Source of the DNA: an uncultured Clostridium sp.
GTDB taxonomy: Bacteria; Bacillota; Clostridia; Peptostreptococcales; Peptostreptococcaceae
Direction: 5' to 3'
Length of the DNA: 28,098 nucleotides
Assembly (NCBI GenBank): GCA_900550335.1
Contig: URRU01000001.1
Location: 1-28,098, forward strand
A program made the position numbers and the translations under genes. Shown here one piece after another: positions 1 to 6,542 of this stretch (the first letter of the stretch is position 1; each line of letters starts with the position of its first letter). The notes beneath the pieces were generated by a model. It was given only the letters and a program-made list of their open reading frames with translations. It ran no database searches and was not told where the DNA came from.

Positions 1-120
1 TAAACCTTTTCCCCGTATATTTATAATTATACAATAATATTTTAAATTACACTTTTATTTTTCAACTATTTTTATATATTTCATTTATATTCATACTATA
101 TTTTCTTGTGACAACACCTC

Positions 121-149
121 TTGATTATGTCATTTTATAGTTGTATACT
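121..149 (+). promoter_or_regulatory. Candidate sigma-A promoter of the CstA gene
   Basis: TTGATT at 121-126 and TATACT at 144-149 are separated by exactly 17 bases, matching the housekeeping -35/-10 layout. Use of this promoter would leave a 5' untranslated leader of about 170 bases before the ATG at 330, and that leader holds two inverted repeats. Two copies of TTGTATAC lie at 141-148 and 164-171, around the -10 and the likely start point, and could be an operator. The promoter is predicted from sequence only. Confidence 0.45.
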
Positions 150-219
150 ATATATAAAGAGTTTTGTATACAATGTTGAATTTCGTTAATTGTATTTTTT
201 ATTGAAATTATAAATTTTT

Positions 220-240
220 TAGTTGATTTTTCATCAACTA
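220..240 (+). repeat. Perfect 8-bp inverted repeat in the cstA leader
   Basis: TAGTTGAT (220-227) and ATCAACTA (233-240) are perfect reverse complements around a 5-base loop, TTTTC. In RNA this is a short stem-loop followed within a few bases by a T-rich run (about 242-252). It could be a weak attenuator in the leader or a protein-binding site. The sequence does not decide between these. Confidence 0.5.
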
Positions 241-291
241 CATTTATTTTTTGTATTAACTTTATTTTAAATTTAACATAAAATACTATAA

Positions 292-319
292 CTCTTTTAA
301 AAATTTTATATTAAAAGAG
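292..319 (+). promoter_or_regulatory. Hairpin overlapping the cstA ribosome-binding site
   Basis: CTCTTTTAA (292-300) and TTAAAAGAG (311-319) form a perfect 9-bp stem with a 10-base loop. The 3' arm includes most of the Shine-Dalgarno sequence AAAGAGGTG, which sits 7 bases before the ATG at 330. Folding would pair the ribosome-binding site, so translation could depend on temperature, a ligand or a protein. The pairing is directly visible; regulation is inferred. Confidence 0.45.
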
Positions 320-329
320 GTGTTTTACA

Positions 330-1790
330 ATGACAGCATTCTTAATTGGACTAGTAATGCTTCTAGTTGGTGGTATGGTTTATGGTAAATACTGCGAAAA
401 AGTATTCGGACCAGATGATAGACCTACTCCAGCTATAACTCTTGAAGATGGTGTTGACTTCGTTCCTATGAAAAAAATGAAGAACGCATTAATCGAACTA
501 CTTAACATAGCAGGTACAGGACCTATCCTTGGACCTATCCAGGGTATATTATTTGGACCTATAGCGTTCATACTTATACCAATAGGTTGTGTTCTTGGTG
601 GTGCAATGCATGACTACATGAGTGGTATGATATCTTTAAGAAATAACGGTGAACAGATGCCAGGTATCGTAAAGAAATATTTAGGTAAAGGTGTATACAA
701 TGTATACAACGTATTCCTTTGCTTCTTAATGATATTAGTTGGTGCAGTTTTCATCTATACTCCAGGGGACTTAGTTGTTACTCAGATACTTCATCAGGAA
801 TCAGCTATATCTAACCCAGTTGTTTGGATAGTTTATGGAGCTATATTTGCTTACTATCTAGCAGCTACTCTATTCCCAATAGATAAGATAATAGGTAAAG
901 TTTATCCTATATTCGGTATAATACTTCTATTATCAGCTATAGGTGTTGGTATAGGTATATTTGTAAAAGGTTATCCTTTAACTCCTTTATCAGCTGAAAA
1001 CTGGATGGGTTCTCATCCTCAGGGATTACCAATACTTCCTATATTCTTCGTAACAGTTGCTTGTGGTATCGTTTCTGGATTCCATTCAACTCAGGCTACT
1101 TTAATAGCTAGATCTGTTACAAATGAAAGAGAAGGTAAATTCACATTCTACGACATGATGATACTTGAAGGTTTAATAGCTATGATATGGTCAGCAGCAG
1201 CAATGGGTGTTTACAATACTCCAGGTCTTGTTGCTCCAGAACAGGTTGGTTCTCCAGATGTTATCGGTATAGTTGCTAATGACTTACTTGGTAAAGTTGG
1301 TGGACTTATAGCTATACTTGGTGTTATAGTACTTCCTATAACTTCAGGAGATACAGCATTAAGATCTGTTCGTCTTATGATAGGTGATGCTCTTCATATA
1401 GATCAGACTAAGAAGAGAAATAGATTCACTTTATCAGCTTGTATATTCGTACCAGTTGCAGCTATATTAATATTTGCTAAATCAAATGCAGAAGGTTTCA
1501 ACGTATTATGGAGATACTTTGCATGGGCTAACCAGACTATAGCTTGTTTCGCATTTGCTATGATAACTGTTTACTTATTATCTGATAAGAAAAACTACAT
1601 CATATCACTTATTCCAGGTATGTTCTATGTATTCATTATCTCAGCATATATCTTAAATGCTCAGATAGGATTCAGATTACCAATGAGTATAGCATACGTT
1701 GGTGGTGTTCTATTAGCAATAGTATATGCAGCTTTAGTTGTTAGAACAGGTAAAAAAAGACTTGCTGATGGCGGAAAAAGATTAGCTTAA
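330..1790 (+). CDS. cstA: Carbon starvation CstA-family transporter
   Basis: An integral membrane protein of 486 residues built almost entirely of hydrophobic helices, with roughly 13 predicted membrane segments. The N-terminal segment, the GPILGPIQG stretch near residues 64-72 and the following GGAMHDYMSG stretch match the conserved CstA core. CstA proteins import peptides and, in some bacteria, pyruvate, typically when preferred carbon runs out. At 486 residues it is the shorter Firmicute form; E. coli CstA is about 700. The ATG at 330 follows a good GAGGTG site. It is the only + strand gene here and converges on butyrate kinase. All ten of its glutamines use CAG, unusual at this base composition and suggestive of high expression. 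Family assignment is firm; substrate is inferred. Confidence 0.93.
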   Translation: MTAFLIGLVMLLVGGMVYGKYCEKVFGPDDRPTPAITLEDGVDFVPMKKMKNALIELLNIAGTGPILGPIQGILFGPIAFILIPIGCVLGGAMHDYMSGMISLRNNGEQMPGIVKKYLGKGVYNVYNVFLCFLMILVGAVFIYTPGDLVVTQILHQESAISNPVVWIVYGAIFAYYLAATLFPIDKIIGKVYPIFGIILLLSAIGVGIGIFVKGYPLTPLSAENWMGSHPQGLPILPIFFVTVACGIVSGFHSTQATLIARSVTNEREGKFTFYDMMILEGLIAMIWSAAAMGVYNTPGLVAPEQVGSPDVIGIVANDLLGKVGGLIAILGVIVLPITSGDTALRSVRLMIGDALHIDQTKKRNRFTLSACIFVPVAAILIFAKSNAEGFNVLWRYFAWANQTIACFAFAMITVYLLSDKKNYIISLIPGMFYVFIISAYILNAQIGFRLPMSIAYVGGVLLAIVYAALVVRTGKKRLADGGKRLA

Positions 1791-1828
1791 TACAATCGTT
1801 AATTTAGACAAAATAACATATTGAAATA

Positions 1829-1864
1829 AAAAAACTCTGGTAATTAATTTTACCAGAGTTTTTA
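1829..1864. terminator. Bidirectional intrinsic terminator between cstA and buk
   Basis: AACTCTGGTAA (1833-1843) and TTACCAGAGTT (1850-1860) form an 11-bp stem with a 6-base loop. A-runs precede it and T-runs follow it, so it reads as a terminator on both strands. It lies between two convergent genes, where it would stop both transcripts. Confidence 0.9.
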
Positions 1865-1928
1865 TTTTTATTATTTTAATTTAATTTTTAGTTTTTATTA
1901 TATTATTAATTTTTATATACTACAAATT

Positions 1929-2993
1929 CTATTTAAATTCTCTAGCAGTTTCTTCACCTTTAAGTACTCTCAATGCACCAAAAGCTAAAGATTCCATTTC
2001 ATTTTCACCAGGCATAATCTCTACATGAGATATAAATCCAACCTTTTTTATAAGCTTTGTTGTAAACATATTAGAGTATGCTATTCCTCCTGTAACAATT
2101 ATAGCATCTACATTTCCATCTACAACTGTTGCCATTTCACCAATAGCTTTAGCCATCTGATAAACCATTGCATCATATATTATCTCAGCATACTTATCTC
2201 CATTTGCAATCATTTCTTCAACTTTTCTTAGGTCATTTGTATTTAGATAAGAGTATATACCACCTTTACCTCTTATTTTCTTTTTCATATCGTATAAGCT
2301 AAATTTATTTGCATAACATTCTTCTATTAAGGCTATGCAAGGAACTCTACCAGATCTATCAGGAGAAAATGGCCCTTCATCATCAGAAATCATATCGCTC
2401 ATCTGACCATGTTCATGAAGATAAACCGTAGCACCACCACCGACATGAGCTACAATTAAATTTAAACTATTATAATCTAATCCTTTGTCTTTAGCATACT
2501 TTAAAGCCATTGCTCTAGTATTTAAAGCATGTCCCATACTAGTTCTTTCAAAATCTTTTAAACCAGATATCCTAGCCACATTGCTCATCTCATCAACAGA
2601 AATAGAGTCGTAAATAAATGAATCTATACCTACAGAATCAGCTATAGATTTTGCTATTACAGCACCTAAATTTGATGCATGGTCTAATACTGGTCTATTT
2701 TTAAGAGTATCTATCATTAAATCATTTACTTTGTATGCACCTGATTTAACCGGTGGAAGAGCACCACCTCTACCAACTACAGCATTTAAACTTTTTATGT
2801 ATATTCCTTTTTCTAAAAGCAGCTTTTCTATTGCTTCAGTTCTCATTTCTAATTGTTCCATATTACATTTATATTTTGAAAGTTCTTCTGAAGAATGTGC
2901 GATTGATTCACTCATTATTAAATTTTCATCATCGTAAACTGCAACCTTAGTTGAAGTTGATCCTGGATTTATCGCTAAAACTCTAAATGTCAT
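1929..2993 (-). CDS. buk: Butyrate kinase
   Basis: Butyrate kinase of the acetokinase family (354 residues, the usual length). It interconverts butyryl phosphate and ADP with butyrate and ATP, the last ATP-yielding step of butyrate or branched-chain acid fermentation in the cytoplasm. Family marks are the N-terminal phosphate-binding NPGSTSTK (residues 9-16), GRGG (74-77), HVGGG (183-187) and a C-terminal TGGIAYSN. The start follows GAAAGGG. Its usual partner phosphotransbutyrylase (ptb) is not next to it: the upstream neighbour is a small Cys-pair protein and the downstream gene is cstA. A homologue specific for isobutyrate or other branched acids cannot be excluded. Confidence 0.92.
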   Translation of the reverse strand: MTFRVLAINPGSTSTKVAVYDDENLIMSESIAHSSEELSKYKCNMEQLEMRTEAIEKLLLEKGIYIKSLNAVVGRGGALPPVKSGAYKVNDLMIDTLKNRPVLDHASNLGAVIAKSIADSVGIDSFIYDSISVDEMSNVARISGLKDFERTSMGHALNTRAMALKYAKDKGLDYNSLNLIVAHVGGGATVYLHEHGQMSDMISDDEGPFSPDRSGRVPCIALIEECYANKFSLYDMKKKIRGKGGIYSYLNTNDLRKVEEMIANGDKYAEIIYDAMVYQMAKAIGEMATVVDGNVDAIIVTGGIAYSNMFTTKLIKKVGFISHVEIMPGENEMESLAFGALRVLKGEETAREFK

Positions 2994-3036
2994 AATTTTT
3001 CCCTTTCATACACTATATTTTTATTCTTATAATCTA

Positions 3037-3093
3037 AAACCTTATTTAATGTTTATACACAAATTTTTGTATAAAATAGCCTAAACCTTATTT
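3037..3093 (-). repeat. Direct repeats flanking an inverted repeat upstream of buk
   Basis: AAACCTTATTT occurs at 3037-3047 and again at 3083-3093. Between them TTTATACA (3052-3059) and TGTATAAA (3068-3075) form an 8-bp inverted repeat. The block fills the gap between the Cys-pair protein gene and buk and could be an operator or leader structure. No known regulator motif was recognised. Confidence 0.4.
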
Positions 3094-3114
3094 TTAATTA
3101 TATTTCAGATTCAA

Positions 3115-3531
3115 TTATACTTCACAGTTTTCAACCTGAACAATATATTCCCCACATTCAGCACACACTATTATACTAACTATATAACTATCATCTACTT
3201 TTCCTGCTCTACTAAGCTTATTAAAAGAATTTCCTTTATATTCTTTATCTATATCACTTATGATATATTTTCCATCTTTTGTAAAAATATAAAAATGATA
3301 TTCATAGAATGCAAAGAATTTCTGCTTTTCTTTTACACCTGCCATACAGTCAGGACAAGCTTCCTGGTAGTACTCTTTTGCAAACTCTACATTTTCAGCT
3401 TCAGACACTAATCTAAATGCCTCATCAACAGAGAAAGCAGTTACTTCTTTTTCCTCATCATTGAAAAATTCACTACATTTATCAGAGTCTAAAACATACT
3501 CTCTTCCATCACAATTAAATTTAAATTCCAT
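3115..3531 (-). CDS. Small Cys-pair protein, possibly DUF3785-like
   Basis: A soluble, acidic protein of 138 residues with no signal peptide or membrane segment. It has two Cys-x2-Cys pairs, CPDC (59-62) and CAEC (123-126), spaced as in a split zinc-ribbon site, with an aromatic-rich middle (FFAFYEYHFYIF, 72-83). It resembles in size and layout an uncharacterised clostridial family that I recall as DUF3785, but I cannot confirm this. The start has a strong GGAGGG site. It lies 47 bases after the glycosyltransferase gene on the same strand, so it is probably the distal part of the ttcA operon. Function unknown; metal binding is inferred from the cysteines. Confidence 0.8.
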   Translation of the reverse strand: MEFKFNCDGREYVLDSDKCSEFFNDEEKEVTAFSVDEAFRLVSEAENVEFAKEYYQEACPDCMAGVKEKQKFFAFYEYHFYIFTKDGKYIISDIDKEYKGNSFNKLSRAGKVDDSYIVSIIVCAECGEYIVQVENCEV

Positions 3532-3578
3532 AATATCCCTCCAAAACTATCTTATTTTTTAATCAACTCTATATAAAC

Positions 3579-4820
3579 TTACTCTATCTCACTTCTAAAA
3601 TGAACCATTTCTGCAACAGCTTCCTTATATTGAGTTTCCTTTATATATCCTAGCTCATACATCTTTTTCAAAATAATTTTCTGCCTAGTCTTTGCTGCAC
3701 TATAATTACTATAAATCTTAGGATTATTAGTAATTCCTACTAGCATTGCTGATTCTGCTAAATCTAAATCTTTTACATTTTTACCAAAATATAATTCAGC
3801 ACCAGCAGCCACACCATATGCGTTTTTACCAAAATAAATATTATTTAAATATGCTTCTAAAATCTCATCCTTTTTCATTACTCTATTCATTCCAACTGCA
3901 TTGTACATATCTTTTATTTTTCTCTTTATAGAAACTTCAGAGCTAGTCAGTAAATTTTTAGAAAGCTGCATTTCTATAGTACTTCCCCCCTGTCTAGAAT
4001 CAGTCAATATATTGTGGATAACCGACCTTAAAAGGGCTTTTTTATCTACTCCATCATGTTCATAAAATCTCTCATCTTCTATAGAAACTATAGCATTTCG
4101 CAAATTTTTAGGCATATCCTTTATAGGAACTTCTTTAGATGAAATGTATTTTTCATGTATCATCTTTTCAGTAACCTCAGGCATATCTTTTGTAACGTAT
4201 TTAGCATAACCTATACCACACGCCCCACCAACTATACATAAAACAAGTAAAACAGCTACTATTCTGCTAGTATAATACCATACCTTGCTTTTTAGTTCTC
4301 TTTTCTTGTTTCTCTTATTTTTTTTGTTATTTCTTGTTTTTTTAACTATTTCTTTATCTCTGCTTAAATCTCGCTCTCTTTCCCTTGCCCCATAATTAAA
4401 CTTAACATCATCAGAAACAGTATTTCTGCTATCATTATATCTCGAATTTGTTCTATTTGCAGAAGTTGAAATATTTGCATTTTCTCTTGCTCTTTTCTTT
4501 CTCTCTGAAGGAAGCATACTATAGTCATATTCTTTATTTTCATTTGAATTATTTCCAGAATTTCCTCTATTAGCTTGATCTCTTCTGCTTCTTGGTTGTA
4601 ATCTTTCTCCATTTTTTCTTGAAAGAGCAGATTTACTTTCATTTCCTCTTTTAAAATCATTATTAGCCGTTTTTTCAAAAAGTGGCTTTGATTTTGTATT
4701 TTCCCTTAATCTTTCTTCATCATAAGAATTGTCAGGTCTTCTAACCCTATTACTAGATCCACTATTGTTAGAAGATACATTCCTTCTTCTTACTTTATTA
4801 TCATTACTGTTGTTGAACAT
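3579..4820 (-). CDS. Monofunctional peptidoglycan glycosyltransferase (GT51), divergent
   Basis: A membrane-anchored GT51 enzyme that would polymerise lipid II into glycan strands outside the membrane. Residues 1-180 are a disordered, Asn/Arg/Ser/Lys-rich cytoplasmic tail. One membrane helix follows at about 184-205, then the GT51 domain (225-400). EDERFYEHDG (248-257) holds the first catalytic Glu, and motif 4 (YLNNIYFG, 324-331) and motif 5 (AELYFGK, 341-347) are intact. Motif 2 reads GGSTIEMQLSKN where GGSTITQQxxKN is usual, and motif 3 reads RKIKD where RKxxE carries the second conserved Glu. There is no transpeptidase domain. The start at 4820 was chosen for its GGAGGAAATTTA leader over an upstream in-frame ATG at 4874 that lies inside the exonuclease gene. 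Confidence 0.88.
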   Translation of the reverse strand: MFNNSNDNKVRRRNVSSNNSGSSNRVRRPDNSYDEERLRENTKSKPLFEKTANNDFKRGNESKSALSRKNGERLQPRSRRDQANRGNSGNNSNENKEYDYSMLPSERKKRARENANISTSANRTNSRYNDSRNTVSDDVKFNYGARERERDLSRDKEIVKKTRNNKKNKRNKKRELKSKVWYYTSRIVAVLLVLCIVGGACGIGYAKYVTKDMPEVTEKMIHEKYISSKEVPIKDMPKNLRNAIVSIEDERFYEHDGVDKKALLRSVIHNILTDSRQGGSTIEMQLSKNLLTSSEVSIKRKIKDMYNAVGMNRVMKKDEILEAYLNNIYFGKNAYGVAAGAELYFGKNVKDLDLAESAMLVGITNNPKIYSNYSAAKTRQKIILKKMYELGYIKETQYKEAVAEMVHFRSEIE

Positions 4821-4863
4821 TAAATTTCCTCCTAATATATCAACCCCAAAATTACTACTATAA

Positions 4864-5403
4864 CTATTTATCAACCTTATCTCTTATTTTTAGGAAAAGC
4901 TCAGCTGTTGCCTGTGTATCACTGCTCGCTCTATGTGCATTTTTATTTTCAATTCCATAGTATTCACAGGCTGTTGCTAGCTTTTTATTTTTCCCTTTAT
5001 AAGAACTAACTTTCTTTAATAACTCTAGAGTGCATATATAATCTTTAATTTCTTCAAGGCCTAATTTATTTAAATAATAATTTAAAAACTTAATATCAAA
5101 TTTTGCATTATGTGCAATAATTGTATTATTACCTATAAACTTTCTAAATCTAGGTAAAACTTCTTCTATTGAGTCCTCATTAGCAACCATTTCATTAGAA
5201 ATACCTGTAAGCTCTGTTATAAATGCTGGTATCTCTTCTTTTGGCTTAACAAATCTGCTATAACTTCTAACTATTTTACCATTTCTTATTTCTGTAATAC
5301 CTATTTCTATAATCTCATTTCCTTCAAATGGATTAAGACCTGTCGTTTCAAGGTCTACCACTATAAACACTTCATCATTATTGAAAATACTCATTTGTTC
5401 CAT
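4864..5403 (-). CDS. DnaQ-like 3'-5' exonuclease (DEDDh)
   Basis: A stand-alone DEDDh exonuclease of 179 residues, as in the DNA polymerase III epsilon family. Exo I is DLETTG (Asp17, Glu19), Exo II is HNAKFD near residue 100, and Exo III is the HRASSD segment near 157-162, so all catalytic acids and the general-base His are present. Such enzymes trim DNA or RNA 3' ends; many Firmicute copies are not polymerase proofreading subunits but serve repair or RNA turnover. The ATG at 5403 follows AGGTGA. The stop falls 43 bases before the glycosyltransferase start, and ttcA lies 47 bases upstream, so the three are likely cotranscribed. The exact substrate is unknown. Confidence 0.88.
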   Translation of the reverse strand: MEQMSIFNNDEVFIVVDLETTGLNPFEGNEIIEIGITEIRNGKIVRSYSRFVKPKEEIPAFITELTGISNEMVANEDSIEEVLPRFRKFIGNNTIIAHNAKFDIKFLNYYLNKLGLEEIKDYICTLELLKKVSSYKGKNKKLATACEYYGIENKNAHRASSDTQATAELFLKIRDKVDK

Positions 5404-5450
5404 AATATCACCTCGCTACTAATCCCAATATATAAAATATAACTAATTTA

Positions 5451-6290
5451 TTAAATCTCATCAAATTCTTCCATAAAACTATGTTTTACTCCATCTTTTT
5501 CCCATCCTAAAACAGAATCAATATTTACATTTTGAGCTGCTTTAAAAATAGATTTTTCAACATTATCAAAGTTCTCTGAAAGACTTGCTATAAGCTCTTT
5601 TATCTCATATCTCTTATTTCCTGCTTTTTTAGATGTTACAGTACATGCACAATCTAATGGCTCTATTCCAGTATATCTTACAAATCTCTTTATATACTCC
5701 TCTCTAATATAATAAAGAGGTCTAATAATCTGCATTTCTCCACTTTTTGACGATTTTATCTTTGGAAGCATAGTTTTAAAGTTTCCAGAACATAAAATAT
5801 TCATCATAGTTGTTTCAATTACATCATCATAGTGATGTCCTAAAGCTAATTTATTACATCCAAGTTCTTCTGCCTTATTATATAAAGCTCCTCTTCTCAT
5901 CCTAGCACACATATAACAAGGATTATCTCTAGCTATTTCGTCGGTTATTCTAAAAATTCCAGATTCAAAAATTTTAACAGGAATATTTAAATACTCACAA
6001 AGCTCCTCAAGTTTAACTCTTATATCATCCCTATATCCAGGGTCCATTGCTAAAAACACAAGCTCAAAATTTATATTTGAATATTTTTTAAGTTCTTGAA
6101 ACATTTTTGCCATAAGCAAGCTATCTTTTCCACCAGATATTGCAACAGCAATCCTATCTCCATCACTTATTAATTTGTAATCATTTATAGCCTTTAAAAA
6201 TTTAGACCATATATGTTTTTTATATCTTTTTACAATGCATCTTTCTATTTCTTCAAGTGGTCTGACCTGTGTGTTGTCAGTTGCCGTCAT
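5451..6290 (-). CDS. ttcA: tRNA 2-thiocytidine biosynthesis protein TtcA family
   Basis: A cytoplasmic PP-loop ATPase that adenylates a tRNA base before sulfur transfer; TtcA makes 2-thiocytidine at position 32. The ATP loop SGGKDS is at residues 52-57. CYMC (125-128) and a further CAC (214-216) supply the cysteines that hold a [4Fe-4S] cluster in this family. The length (279) is typical. Relatives with the same fold act on other bases, so the exact tRNA position is inferred. The ATG at 6290 follows GTAGAGG. It is the first gene after the malic enzyme terminator and probably heads the operon running to the exonuclease, glycosyltransferase and Cys-pair gene. Confidence 0.87.
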   Translation of the reverse strand: MTATDNTQVRPLEEIERCIVKRYKKHIWSKFLKAINDYKLISDGDRIAVAISGGKDSLLMAKMFQELKKYSNINFELVFLAMDPGYRDDIRVKLEELCEYLNIPVKIFESGIFRITDEIARDNPCYMCARMRRGALYNKAEELGCNKLALGHHYDDVIETTMMNILCSGNFKTMLPKIKSSKSGEMQIIRPLYYIREEYIKRFVRYTGIEPLDCACTVTSKKAGNKRYEIKELIASLSENFDNVEKSIFKAAQNVNIDSVLGWEKDGVKHSFMEEFDEI

Positions 6291-6350
6291 ACTTTTTATC
6301 CTCTACTTTCTATGTAAATCTCAATTTTCTATAAAAATCTTCATTATAAT

Positions 6351-6359
6351 ATAATACCA
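6351..6359 (-). promoter_or_regulatory. Possible extended -10 element upstream of ttcA
   Basis: On the - strand TGGTATTAT fits the extended -10 form TGnTATAAT with one mismatch, about 65 bases before the ttcA start. No good -35 is visible 16-18 bases upstream, which extended -10 promoters can tolerate. A second TATAAT-like hexamer overlaps just downstream, so the exact start point is uncertain. Confidence 0.3.
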
Positions 6360-6409
6360 CAAAATAAATCATTTCGTTATCACTTCTACCAAATTTCATA
6401 ATACATGAG

Positions 6410-6457
6410 AAAATTGTAATATTTTCTTTAGAAATTCTTTTATATTATTACAATTTT
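6410..6457. repeat. Perfect 12-bp inverted repeat upstream of ttcA
   Basis: AAAATTGTAATA (6410-6421) and TATTACAATTTT (6446-6457) are perfect reverse complements with a 24-base spacer. They lie between the malic enzyme terminator and the likely ttcA promoter. They could be a two-site operator or a long weak hairpin. No known regulator was recognised, and AT-rich sequence makes some repeats expected by chance. Confidence 0.45.
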
Positions 6458-6462
6458 TTAAT

Positions 6463-6505
6463 AAAAAATGCCAACCGTTTGATAAACTTATCATACGATT
6501 GACAT
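6463..6505 (-). terminator. Intrinsic terminator after the malic enzyme fusion gene
   Basis: On the - strand ATGTCAATCGTATGAT pairs with ATCAAACGGTTGGCAT (6505-6490 with 6483-6468). The stem includes two U-G wobbles and one mismatch, and TTTTTTA follows. The wobbles work only on the - strand transcript, which fixes its direction. It ends the fumA-malic enzyme transcript. Confidence 0.8.
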
Positions 6506-6542
6506 CTTTAAACTCTCTAGATTTTTTAATTCGCTTGCTAAT

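Noticed and set aside
4364..4678. A 104-residue open frame inside the glycosyltransferase gene
   Set aside because: It lies in another frame on the same strand, over the Asn/Arg-rich tail, and has no ribosome-binding site of its own. The low-complexity tail explains the long frame.
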